In this document: positions 1-6,766 of the stretch, in pieces
Layout: the number at the start of each line of letters is the position of its first letter
How positions within the stretch are numbered: position 1 is the stretch's first letter
NCBI GenBank assembly: GCA_019308145.1
Contig: JAFDIG010000096.1
Coordinates: 1-7,806, forward strand
DNA from: Deltaproteobacteria bacterium
GTDB taxonomy: Bacteria > Desulfobacterota > JAFDIG01
Length of the DNA: 7,806 nucleotides
Direction of reading: 5' to 3'
Notes under the pieces: generated by a model
What the model was told of the DNA's origin: nothing
Database searches by the model: none
The model's input: only the letters and a program-made list of their open reading frames with translations
Program-made: the position numbers and the translations under genes

Positions 1-28
1 CCACCTTGGAGATTAGAGATGGGGAGCT

Positions 29-259
29 ATGTCAGTTGGTTCCTTATATACTTTTTCTCTTATCGGGGCCTGGATCTATGATAAAGAAAAACACGATTTT
101 TATCCCATGCTAATACCTAAGGAAAAACCAAAAACTAGGGAAGAGGCTTGTTTTTTACTGGCAAAATGGCACCTATCAAAACCTATCTTTCAACAGTTTT
201 ATCATCCGAAGTTTAAGATTCTTATGATTGACGCTATTGCAAAAATGGAATGTAGATAG
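29..259 (+). CDS. Small uncharacterised protein (76 aa), possibly a real gene
   Basis: I do not recognise this protein. It is 76 residues long with a hydrophobic, aromatic N-terminal stretch (about residues 5-17) followed by a lysine- and aromatic-rich body. It has no signal peptide, metal-binding motif or catalytic motif that I can name. The ATG follows a purine-rich GGGGAG, but the spacing is only two bases, so the ribosome site is mediocre. An in-frame TAG at 14-16 excludes a longer frame. In favour of it being real: codon usage and composition are unlike an antisense shadow, the frame does not lie over another recognised gene, and its stop sits just before an inverted repeat that separates it from the convergent efflux operon. 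Against it: two other frames are also open at the left edge, so it could be the tail of a rearranged gene. Confidence 0.42.
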   Translation: MSVGSLYTFSLIGAWIYDKEKHDFYPMLIPKEKPKTREEACFLLAKWHLSKPIFQQFYHPKFKILMIDAIAKMECR

Positions 260-261
260 AG

Positions 262-280
262 GTTGCATAGGCTATGCAAC
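262..280. terminator. Inverted repeat between convergent stop codons, possible bidirectional terminator
   Basis: GTTGCATAG (262-270) is exactly complementary to CTATGCAAC (272-280), with one base between. A real RNA hairpin would have about 7-8 pairs and a short loop. It lies two bases after the stop of the rightward small gene and directly abuts the stop codon of the leftward outer-membrane factor gene. That is where a shared terminator is expected. Neither side has a proper U tract, so termination strength is uncertain. Confidence 0.5.
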
Positions 281-1684
281 TTAATCCCCTCCTCCACCAA
301 GTGCAGCGTAAAGGGCTATGCGGTTTACGTATTTTGACATAATAAGATTAGTAAGTGCTTGTTTTGCCTGAAGTAAATTCCTTTTTGCATCAAGAACTGA
401 AAAATAGCTATCTATTCCTTGTTTATATCTTTTTAAAGAAAGCTCATATGTCCTTTCAAGAGAACGAACTAGTTTTTTCTGTGCTTCTATCTGCTCATCA
501 ATCGTTGCCTTAATCGTAAGTCTATCCATCACCTCTTTAAAGGCATTTTGAATTGTCTTTTCGTATTGGGTTAGCACAATTTTCCTTTGTACTTTGCTGA
601 GCTTATAAGCAGCCCAAATCCTTGGATCAAACACAGGGAGTGCTCCTTTTAAATTCAAATTCCATGTGCGTGCAGAGCCTTTAAAGAGATTGGATAGCTC
701 GTCACTTACTGTTCCAATTGCACTGGTTAAAGATATAGACGGAAAAAATGCTGCCCTTGCTGCACCAATTCTTGCATATGATGCCTTCAATTTGTGTTCC
801 GCAGCCATCACATCCGGTCTGTTTAACAAAACATAGGAAGAGATCCCCGGTTTTACCTCTTCAAAAGGATTTTTTTCAGGCAAACCTTTGGGAAGTAATT
901 TTTCATCAATATGTGTGCCTACCAAAAAGTTTAATGTATTTATGTCCAAATTTATCAATTGTTTTAATTTGACCACATTCACTTTTATTGACTCCACCTC
1001 AGTCCTGGCCCTGTTTAGATCAATTTCAGTTGCCACTCCAGCATCATACTGACTCTTTACAAGCTCAAAATTTTCTTCTGCAGTCCTTAGCAACTCCTTA
1101 GCAATCTTTAGATTTTCCATATCAGCACAAAGTGTGAGATAGGCTCGGGATACCTCTGTAATTAGAGTTATTTGCGCTGCACGCCGGTTTTCCTTTGCCG
1201 CCAAAAATTCTTCCAAAGCCTCCTTTTTGTAAGAACGAATTTTCCCAAAAAAATCTATCTCCCACTCTGCAAGCCCAAAGTTAACACTGTATCGCTTTTC
1301 TGTATAAGCTTTCTTTGTAAATGATATATCCTCTGGCACTCTTTGTTTCTCTATACCAGATGTAGCGTATAAAGATGGATATAGTTCTGCAGCCTTAATC
1401 CCATATAAGGCTCTTGCCTGTTCTACATTTAATATAGCAAGTTTAAGATCTCTGTTATTTTTTAGGGCAAGTTTTACAATTTCCTTTAACTTTGGATCTT
1501 TTATAAAGTCCTGCCACTTTATCTTTGGTGCATTGGTTTCATTGCCAAAGGAAATATTCATATAAATTCCTTTATTCGGAAATTTCTTCTCTATTGGCAT
1601 TGCGGGTCTTTTATATTTTGGAATAAAAGAACAACTACATAAAATGGTTAAGACCATAATTGTTACAGCTATATTTCTTCCCAT
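281..1684 (-). CDS. RND efflux outer-membrane factor lipoprotein (OprM/NodT, TolC superfamily)
   Basis: This 467-residue protein is the outer-membrane channel of the tripartite pump encoded with it. It should form a trimeric barrel and periplasmic tunnel that docks on the adaptor. The N-terminus is a lipoprotein signal. The likely lipidated residue is Cys18, because CSFIPKYKRP matches the start of mature OprM-type proteins. Two outer-membrane-efflux repeats follow, at roughly residues 60-255 and 280-460. Typical coiled-coil signatures are visible: YDAGVATEIDLNRARTEV (about 213-230), RPDVMAAEHKLKASYARIGA (289-308), AARAAFFPSISLTSAIGT (308-325) and RYKQGIDSYFSVLDAKRNLL (419-438). Length is normal for the family. 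The start is supported by AAGGAG (1693-1698) eight bases upstream, inside the end of the transporter gene, whose TAA directly abuts this ATG, which suggests translational coupling. The substrate cannot be read from this subunit. Confidence 0.95.
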   Translation of the reverse strand: MGRNIAVTIMVLTILCSCSFIPKYKRPAMPIEKKFPNKGIYMNISFGNETNAPKIKWQDFIKDPKLKEIVKLALKNNRDLKLAILNVEQARALYGIKAAELYPSLYATSGIEKQRVPEDISFTKKAYTEKRYSVNFGLAEWEIDFFGKIRSYKKEALEEFLAAKENRRAAQITLITEVSRAYLTLCADMENLKIAKELLRTAEENFELVKSQYDAGVATEIDLNRARTEVESIKVNVVKLKQLINLDINTLNFLVGTHIDEKLLPKGLPEKNPFEEVKPGISSYVLLNRPDVMAAEHKLKASYARIGAARAAFFPSISLTSAIGTVSDELSNLFKGSARTWNLNLKGALPVFDPRIWAAYKLSKVQRKIVLTQYEKTIQNAFKEVMDRLTIKATIDEQIEAQKKLVRSLERTYELSLKRYKQGIDSYFSVLDAKRNLLQAKQALTNLIMSKYVNRIALYAALGGGGD

Positions 1685-4600
1685 TTATGCGTCTCCTTCT
1701 TGATGTTCCATACTATGTTTTATATCAACTTCTTTTCTACGCTTTCCGAACAGCTTATAGATAATCACATAAAATAATGGGATAAAAATTGTTGCAATAA
1801 ATGTAGAGGAGATTGTACCACCAAGTACAACTGTTCCTATTGCATTTTGGGCCCCGGAGCCTGGTCCATGCGCTATTGCAAGTGGAAGGACTCCCATACC
1901 GAATGCAAATGAAGTCATAAGTATTGGCCTAAGTCTTAATTTACAAGCCTCAAGAACTGCTTTTATCAATTCATATCCAGCATCTATCCTTTCCCTTGCG
2001 AACTGAACAATCAATATTGCGTTTTTGGTGGTAAGACCAAGTACTGTTACAAGACCAATCTGAAAATATATGTCATTATCAAATCCTCTCAAACTGGTAG
2101 CAATTACTCCACCAATTACACCAAGGGGCATGGAAAGAAGTATTGCAATTGGAATTGGCCAGCTCTCATACAAAGCAGCAAGGACCAAAAATATTACAAA
2201 GAGTGCAAATGCATACACCAGTGGTCCCTGTTTTGTTGCCATTTTTTCCTGATAAGACAATCCTGTCCACGCATATCCAAAATCTTTTGGAAGCTTGTTT
2301 GCAAGCTCCTCCATGGCCTTCATTGCGTCACCTGTACTAAACCCTGGTGCGGGTTCCCCCCAGATTTCTATTGATGGGAAGCCATTATATCTCTCTAATT
2401 GCTGTGGACCATATACCCATCTTCCTTTTGCAATGGCTGAAAATGGAACCAGTTTCCCTTCTAAATTTCTTATGTATATTTTTCTTAAGTCTCTTGGCAT
2501 CATCCTGTATGGGGCATCAAACTGGACATACACGGTTTTTACCCTTCCATTTTTCACAAAGTCATTTACATAAGCTGAACCAATTGCTGCAGCAATGTTG
2601 TTGTGAATAGAAGTAATTGGTAATTTCAAGGCCCCTGCCTTTTCCCAATCTATATCTATCTTATATTGAACAACAGGGTCCATTCCATTTGGCCTTACAC
2701 GAACAAGCCTTGGATCTTTAGATGCCATGTAAAGCAGCTGATTTCTCGCCTCAATCAATTTTTGATACCCAACACCGCTATAATCCAGCAATTCAAAATC
2801 AAATCCTGCAGCATTTCCAAGCTCAACAATAGCAGGGGGCATAAATGCAAATACCATTGCATCATTGTATTTTGAAAATTCCCTGTTAAGCCTGTTAACT
2901 ATTGCCTCAGCTGAGAGGGACTTATCCTTTCTCAAACTCCAATCTTTAAGTTTAATAAAACCAAGTCCTACATTTGGAGCACGCCCTGCAAAGGAAATAC
3001 CAGCAACATATGCTGTAGATTTAATAGCTTTTTGTTCATGTGTATGAATGTATTTTTCAGCGCGCTTCAGAACTTTTACAGTTTGTTTCATGGTAGAGCC
3101 TGAAGGTAAAATCACTTGAAAAAGCAAAATTCCGCGGTCTTCATTGGGAAGATATCCTGTTTTCATATTTAAAAATAAATAGCCAGTTATACTCACAATT
3201 ATCAAATAGATAATAATAAATCTGATTTTCCTGGCCAGTGTATATCCAACCACCGAGAGGTATAATTCTCTTCCTTTCTTTAATACCTTATCAAAAACTT
3301 TTAAAAATGGCTTAAAGATGAAAAAAGTCTTTTCATAAATAGGGGTCCCTTTGGGATATGGTTTTAGAAAAGTAGCACATAAAACAGGAGTCAACACAAG
3401 GGCCACCACAACAGAAAGTAGCATTGCTGCTGCAATTGTTACTGAAAACTGTCTGTAAATAATTCCAGTAGAGCCCGGGAAAAATGCCATTGGTAAAAAC
3501 ACAGCAGATAAGACCAATCCAATACCAATTAAAGCACCTGTTATCTCATCCATTGACTTGGCAGCTGCCTCCCTTGGAGGTAAGCCTTCTTCTTCCATGA
3601 TTCTATCTACATTTTCCACAACTACAATAGCGTCATCAACCAGAAGTCCTATGGCAAGAACCATTGCAAACATGGTTAGGACATTTATAGAAAACCCAAG
3701 CACCCAGATTATGCCAAATGTTCCAAGCACAACAAGAGGCACTGTAATAGTAGGAATTATAGTTGCCCTAAAGCTCCCCAAAAATACAAACATAACGATG
3801 AATACAAGTATAACTGCCTCATATAAAGTCTTTATAACCTCATGGATGGCTGCCTTTGTAAAGAGAGTGGTGTCATAAGGATATACAACTTTAACTCCAG
3901 GTGGAAAATATTTGCTCATCTCCTTTAATTTTTTCTTTATACGCTCTGCTACTTTTAATGAGTTTGCCCCAGCCATCTTTCTGACCGCCAGAGCTGCAGC
4001 AGGTTTCCCATTGTATGCATCTTCAATATCGTAAAACTCTGTTCCAATCTCAACTCGTCCAACATCCTTGATAAGCACCTTTGAGCCATCTTCATTTATT
4101 TTTATAGGAATTTTGGAAAACTCCTCTGGAGTCTTTAAATAGTGCTGAACAATAATTGATGCATTAAATTTTTGTCCTTTGACTTCTGGGGCACCACCAA
4201 ATTGCCCTGCTGAAACTTCTACATTATATCTTTTAAGAGCAGCAATCACATCCTCTACGGTCAAATTATATTTTATTAATTTGTCTGGATTTAACCAGAT
4301 CCTCATGGCATATTCTGTTCCCCAAGTTACTACCTCACCCACCCCTGGTATCCTTGCCAGGACCTTCTCAATATTTGACTTTGCATAATCCCGCAAATCA
4401 TTACCATTGTATCTACCATCGGTTGATATGAGCGCCACAACAAGCAAATAGTTTTTGGTTGACTTACTTACCTTTACTCCCTGTCTTTGAACAGGCTCAG
4501 GCAACCTGGCAAGGGCAAGCTGGACCTTGTTTTGCACCTTGGACCAGGCAATATCAGGATCGGTTCCTGGAGCAAATGTGAGTTCAATCCTACATTCTCC

Positions 4601-4858
4601 AGAAGAGCTTGATCTGGCATTCATATACCAAAGACCATCCAATCCAGTTAATTTTTGCTCCAGGATCTGGGTAACAGTGCTCTCAACTGTTTCAGCAGAT
4701 GCACCAGGATACATTGCCTCCACTGAAATTACAGGAGGCGCCAGTTCTGGGTGTTCGGAAACCGGCAAAAATTTAAGTCCAAGTAATCCAAAACTCATGA
4801 TTGCTATGGCTATCACCCAGGCAAAAACCGGTCTTTTTAGAAAAAAACGAGATATCAT
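1685..4858 (-). CDS. RND multidrug efflux transporter, inner-membrane subunit (HAE1 family, AcrB/MexB type)
   Basis: At 1057 residues this is a full-length AcrB-type proton/drug antiporter, with 12 membrane helices and two large periplasmic loops in the inner membrane. The proton-relay residues are all present: Asp408-Asp409 in GLLVDDAIVVVEN, Lys945 in GLTTKNAILIVQF, Arg977 in LRPILMTS and Thr982 just after it. They correspond to AcrB D407, D408, K940, R971 and T978. Other hallmarks are GSFRATIIPTITVP (361-374), RQFSVTIAAAMLLSVVVAL (469-487), VRPNGMDP, LERYNGFPS and AALYESWPIP. From memory of AcrB, the distal drug pocket differs: F136 aligns with Tyr137, F178 with Trp179, F610 with Ala616 and F615 with Ile621, while F617 and F628 are kept (Phe623, Phe634). 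Drug-type HAE1 is favoured over metal-type HME because of the AcrB-like loops and the absence of methionine relay features. The start follows a strong AGGAGG (4865-4870) six bases upstream and 15 bp after the adaptor stop. Confidence 0.97.
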   Translation of the reverse strand: MISRFFLKRPVFAWVIAIAIMSFGLLGLKFLPVSEHPELAPPVISVEAMYPGASAETVESTVTQILEQKLTGLDGLWYMNARSSSSGECRIELTFAPGTDPDIAWSKVQNKVQLALARLPEPVQRQGVKVSKSTKNYLLVVALISTDGRYNGNDLRDYAKSNIEKVLARIPGVGEVVTWGTEYAMRIWLNPDKLIKYNLTVEDVIAALKRYNVEVSAGQFGGAPEVKGQKFNASIIVQHYLKTPEEFSKIPIKINEDGSKVLIKDVGRVEIGTEFYDIEDAYNGKPAAALAVRKMAGANSLKVAERIKKKLKEMSKYFPPGVKVVYPYDTTLFTKAAIHEVIKTLYEAVILVFIVMFVFLGSFRATIIPTITVPLVVLGTFGIIWVLGFSINVLTMFAMVLAIGLLVDDAIVVVENVDRIMEEEGLPPREAAAKSMDEITGALIGIGLVLSAVFLPMAFFPGSTGIIYRQFSVTIAAAMLLSVVVALVLTPVLCATFLKPYPKGTPIYEKTFFIFKPFLKVFDKVLKKGRELYLSVVGYTLARKIRFIIIYLIIVSITGYLFLNMKTGYLPNEDRGILLFQVILPSGSTMKQTVKVLKRAEKYIHTHEQKAIKSTAYVAGISFAGRAPNVGLGFIKLKDWSLRKDKSLSAEAIVNRLNREFSKYNDAMVFAFMPPAIVELGNAAGFDFELLDYSGVGYQKLIEARNQLLYMASKDPRLVRVRPNGMDPVVQYKIDIDWEKAGALKLPITSIHNNIAAAIGSAYVNDFVKNGRVKTVYVQFDAPYRMMPRDLRKIYIRNLEGKLVPFSAIAKGRWVYGPQQLERYNGFPSIEIWGEPAPGFSTGDAMKAMEELANKLPKDFGYAWTGLSYQEKMATKQGPLVYAFALFVIFLVLAALYESWPIPIAILLSMPLGVIGGVIATSLRGFDNDIYFQIGLVTVLGLTTKNAILIVQFARERIDAGYELIKAVLEACKLRLRPILMTSFAFGMGVLPLAIAHGPGSGAQNAIGTVVLGGTISSTFIATIFIPLFYVIIYKLFGKRRKEVDIKHSMEHQEGDA

Positions 4859-4864
4859 TTATCT

Positions 4865-4870
4865 CCTCCT
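4865..4870 (-). promoter_or_regulatory. Strong ribosome binding site of the RND transporter
   Basis: The minus strand reads AGGAGG, extended to AGGAGGAG, six bases before the transporter ATG at 4858. It lies within the 15-bp gap after the adaptor gene. It fixes the start and indicates efficient translation of the pump subunit. Confidence 0.85.
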
Positions 4871-4873
4871 ATG

Positions 4874-6037
4874 TCACATATAAGCACTATCTTTTGTTTT
4901 GTCTTGAGATTTCTTTAACACTGCTTTTACTGGAACACCTGGTCTTATATATTGAAAACCCTTTACTATTACCCTATCATTTTCCTTCAGTCCTGATGTA
5001 ACCAGCCACTTATTACCAATGCTTCTGTCAACGACAATCGGCCTTATAACTGCCCTATTTTGATTGTCCACCACAAAGACATAGGGATTTCCTCTGGTAT
5101 CAAATTTTACTGCCTCTTCAGGAACCAGAATTCCATTTTCTATGACACCTTCAATAATTTTCACCCTAACAAACATATGAGGAAGCAATACCTTATCTCT
5201 GTTTGGAAACTTGATCCTCAAAATAACCGAGTCTGTGGTCTTATCCACAGTAACCTCATTAAATTCTAAAATTCCCTTTTCCGGATAAATAGAGTTGTCC
5301 TCCAAAATAAGTTGAACATTTTTGTCCATATCAGGGGTATATTTTAACAATTTTGAGGCCCTCTTTTTTCTTAACTCATATAATTCTTCTGTAGAGATTG
5401 GCACGTCTACATAAACTGGATCAAAATGTTGAATTATTGCCAAAGGAGTTGGTTGATATGCATAAACAACCTGTCCCTCTGTTATATATGAGCGTCCTAT
5501 TATACCATCTATAGGTGCTTTAATATAACAATAATCCAGATTGATCTTTGCAGATTTTATCTGTGCTTTGTATAGCTCTATATTTGCCTTTAATTGATCT
5601 AAAGCAGCCTTGGTGTCATCATATACCTGCTTGCTAATAGAGTGAGTTTTTACGAGTTTTGAATATCTCTTGACTTTTTTTGTTAATGCAGGAAGTTTTG
5701 CTTCAGCTGCCTTTAAAGCCGCTTGAGCCCTTTCAAGAGCTGCCTCATATGGCCTTGGATCAATGATATATAAAAGATCTCCTTTTTTTACATAAGATCC
5801 CTCTTTAAAAACCCTTTTTAATATAACTCCACTTACCTGTGGGATTATTTTAGCGGTTTTATACGATGCAACCCTTCCTGGCAATTCCTTTGTTAAAGTA
5901 ACCTTTTGTGGTTTTATTATTATATATGACACCACAGGGAGTCTCATTTGCATCTTAGTCGGAGTTTTATTTTGCTTACATCCAAATAACAGTGAAATAA
6001 ATATGAAAACAAATGGCAAAATATATATTTTTTTCAT
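4874..6037 (-). CDS. RND efflux periplasmic adaptor (membrane fusion protein, AcrA/MexA family)
   Basis: This 387-residue lipoprotein should bridge the inner-membrane transporter and the outer-membrane channel. The signal peptide ends in a lipobox, Leu17-Phe18-Gly19-Cys20, so Cys20 is probably acylated and anchors the protein in the inner membrane facing the periplasm. Domains in order: first half of the lipoyl (barrel-sandwich) domain at about 60-95, with IIPQVSGVILKRVFKEGSYV and KKGDLLYIIDPRPYE; an alpha-helical hairpin at about 96-165, rich in Ala, Lys and Glu; the second lipoyl half with YIKAPIDGIIGRSYITEGQV (171-190); a beta-barrel domain at about 205-300, opening with AIIQHFDPVYVDVPIS; and a membrane-proximal domain to the end, with ILVPEEAV and VIVKGFQYIRPGVPV. 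Length and order are normal for AcrA. The ATG at 6037 has GGAGG seven bases upstream. Position directly before the transporter gene is the usual adaptor-transporter arrangement. Confidence 0.95.
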   Translation of the reverse strand: MKKIYILPFVFIFISLLFGCKQNKTPTKMQMRLPVVSYIIIKPQKVTLTKELPGRVASYKTAKIIPQVSGVILKRVFKEGSYVKKGDLLYIIDPRPYEAALERAQAALKAAEAKLPALTKKVKRYSKLVKTHSISKQVYDDTKAALDQLKANIELYKAQIKSAKINLDYCYIKAPIDGIIGRSYITEGQVVYAYQPTPLAIIQHFDPVYVDVPISTEELYELRKKRASKLLKYTPDMDKNVQLILEDNSIYPEKGILEFNEVTVDKTTDSVILRIKFPNRDKVLLPHMFVRVKIIEGVIENGILVPEEAVKFDTRGNPYVFVVDNQNRAVIRPIVVDRSIGNKWLVTSGLKENDRVIVKGFQYIRPGVPVKAVLKKSQDKTKDSAYM

Positions 6038-6044
6038 AAAACAA

Positions 6045-6049
6045 CCTCC
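6045..6049 (-). promoter_or_regulatory. Ribosome binding site of the adaptor gene
   Basis: The minus strand reads GGAGG, seven bases before the ATG at 6037. It lies downstream of, and is not covered by, the 6069-6101 hairpin, so that hairpin would not by itself hide the ribosome site. Confidence 0.8.
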
Positions 6050-6068
6050 ATAAGGCCTATTTATTTAT

Positions 6069-6101
6069 GAGCCTGTTCGAAAGAATTTTTCGAACAGGCT
6101 C
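6069..6101 (-). terminator. Perfect 14-bp hairpin between repressor and pump genes, possible partial terminator or attenuator
   Basis: The two arms, GAGCCTGTTCGAAA (6069-6082) and TTTCGAACAGGCTC (6088-6101), are perfectly complementary around a 5-base loop. In the direction of the operon the hairpin starts two bases after the repressor TAA, as a terminator would, but the sequence after it is ATAAATAAAT and not a run of U. On the opposite strand the stem is followed by CTTTTATTCT, a better intrinsic-terminator tail, though no rightward gene lies upstream. It may reduce pump transcription relative to the repressor, stabilise the transcript end, or be a dispersed palindromic repeat. That a strong RNA stem forms is near certain; its function is inferred. 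Confidence 0.6.
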
Positions 6102-6103
6102 TT

Positions 6104-6694
6104 TTATTCTATTGAATTTAAAACTATTTTTACATACGATGAAAGTATACGGTTAATCTCAGATTTTGTAATGTCTTTTCTTAATAAAATCTCATTCGTT
6201 AAAAACAAATCAAATATCATTCCCCTAAATGCCATGGCAATGATTTTTAGATCAAAATTTCTATTGCTATTTTTGTATTTAGAAAAAATTCTCACCAACA
6301 ATTCATCTATTTGATCTATTAATTTTTGGTAAATATCTATAATCTTTTCTGAATATTGGTTTACTTCTGAAAATGTTATCATTATAAATTTCTTTTTTGA
6401 CACCAGGGTATAATAAAACCTTTTTGCCAGCGAAAATAGCAGATCTTCTAAACTATAATTCTCTACATCCCTGATCATAGCCAATAAGTCAGGAATAATC
6501 GATTTGGTCTTTAACACCTCTTCAAATAACGATTCCTTTGTCCCAAAGATTCTAAATAGGGTCACCTCTGAAACCGATGCTGTCTTTGCAATCTCCCTTG
6601 TGCTGGTCCCATGATACCCTTTTTCTGAAAACAAGGTATAAGCAGCTTCAATTATCCTATCTCTGGTACTGAGTTTTTCCATTACATTCCACAT
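6104..6694 (-). CDS. TetR/AcrR-family transcriptional repressor, probable regulator of the efflux operon
   Basis: A 196-residue, typical TetR-size regulator. The N-terminal DNA-binding domain is clear: TRDRIIEAAYTLFSEKGYHG (10-29), then the helix-turn-helix at about 30-52, TSTREIAKTASVSEVTLFRI, followed by GTKESLFEEVL. Residues 65-196 form a mostly helical ligand-binding and dimerisation domain that does not reveal the inducer. It lies upstream of and in the same direction as the pump genes, unlike the divergent acrR-acrAB arrangement, so it is probably the first gene of a self-repressed operon. The longest frame is given, starting one base after the operator palindrome and with no visible ribosome site. 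Met5 (ATG at 6682) has GGAA four bases upstream and leaves a typical N-terminus, MEKLSTRDR, so translation may start there instead. Confidence 0.93.
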   Translation of the reverse strand: MWNVMEKLSTRDRIIEAAYTLFSEKGYHGTSTREIAKTASVSEVTLFRIFGTKESLFEEVLKTKSIIPDLLAMIRDVENYSLEDLLFSLAKRFYYTLVSKKKFIMITFSEVNQYSEKIIDIYQKLIDQIDELLVRIFSKYKNSNRNFDLKIIAMAFRGMIFDLFLTNEILLRKDITKSEINRILSSYVKIVLNSIE

Positions 6695-6695
6695 G

Positions 6696-6717
6696 TAAGT
6701 AAGTAATCACTTACTTA
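6696..6717. promoter_or_regulatory. Probable TetR-family operator (22-bp palindrome)
   Basis: The arms TAAGTAAGT (6696-6704) and ACTTACTTA (6709-6717) are perfect inverted repeats around four central bases. Size, symmetry and A/T-rich AGTAAGT half-sites fit operators of TetR-family regulators of RND pumps. It begins directly downstream of the -10 element of the repressor's promoter and ends one base before the first ATG. A bound repressor dimer or dimer pair would therefore block initiation. The identity of the bound protein is inferred from adjacency. Confidence 0.82.
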
Positions 6718-6730
6718 ATTTTACTTAATT
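6711..6730. repeat. Exact 10-bp tandem duplication in the promoter/operator
   Basis: TTACTTAATT occurs twice in direct succession (6711-6720 and 6721-6730). The first copy holds part of the right operator arm, and the junction of the two copies creates the -10 hexamer on the minus strand. The second copy repeats most of an operator half-arm (TTACTTA), so it may provide an extra weak half-site. Confidence 0.8.
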
Positions 6731-6745
6731 TTTCGTAAAAGTCAA
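6718..6745 (-). promoter_or_regulatory. Sigma-70-type promoter for the repressor-pump operon
   Basis: On the minus strand there is a -35 TTGACT (6745-6740), a 16-base spacer and a -10 TAAAAT (6723-6718). Each hexamer is five of six to consensus. Transcription would begin around 6711, inside the operator palindrome, giving a very short leader to the ATG at 6694, or about 30 bases to the ATG at 6682. I see no comparable promoter between the repressor and adaptor genes, so this one probably drives all four genes. Confidence 0.7.
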
Positions 6746-6766
6746 TATGAAGGGTTTCAAATAGGA

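Noticed and set aside
748..972. Rightward 74-codon open frame inside the outer-membrane factor gene
   Set aside because: It lies fully antisense to a confidently identified gene and has the cysteine-, histidine- and proline-rich composition of a shadow frame.
3558..3878. Rightward 106-codon open frame opposite the transporter gene
   Set aside because: It is antisense to conserved transmembrane segments including the Asp-Asp motif, and its Thr/Ile/Ser-rich translation is the expected reverse of that coding sequence.
4527..4883. Rightward 118-codon open frame over the transporter start
   Set aside because: It is antisense to the conserved N-terminus of the transporter, crosses the operon gene junction, and has no recognisable motif.
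6050..6060. GGCC-centred near-palindrome (ATAAGGCCTAT) upstream of the adaptor ribosome site
   Set aside because: It is too short and imperfect to distinguish from chance, with no repeat or promoter element nearby.
6069..6101. Hairpin as an ordinary rightward intrinsic terminator
   Set aside because: The U tract on the plus strand fits, but no rightward gene lies upstream for almost 6 kb, so there is no obvious transcript for it to end. It is kept as a feature of the leftward operon with uncertain function.
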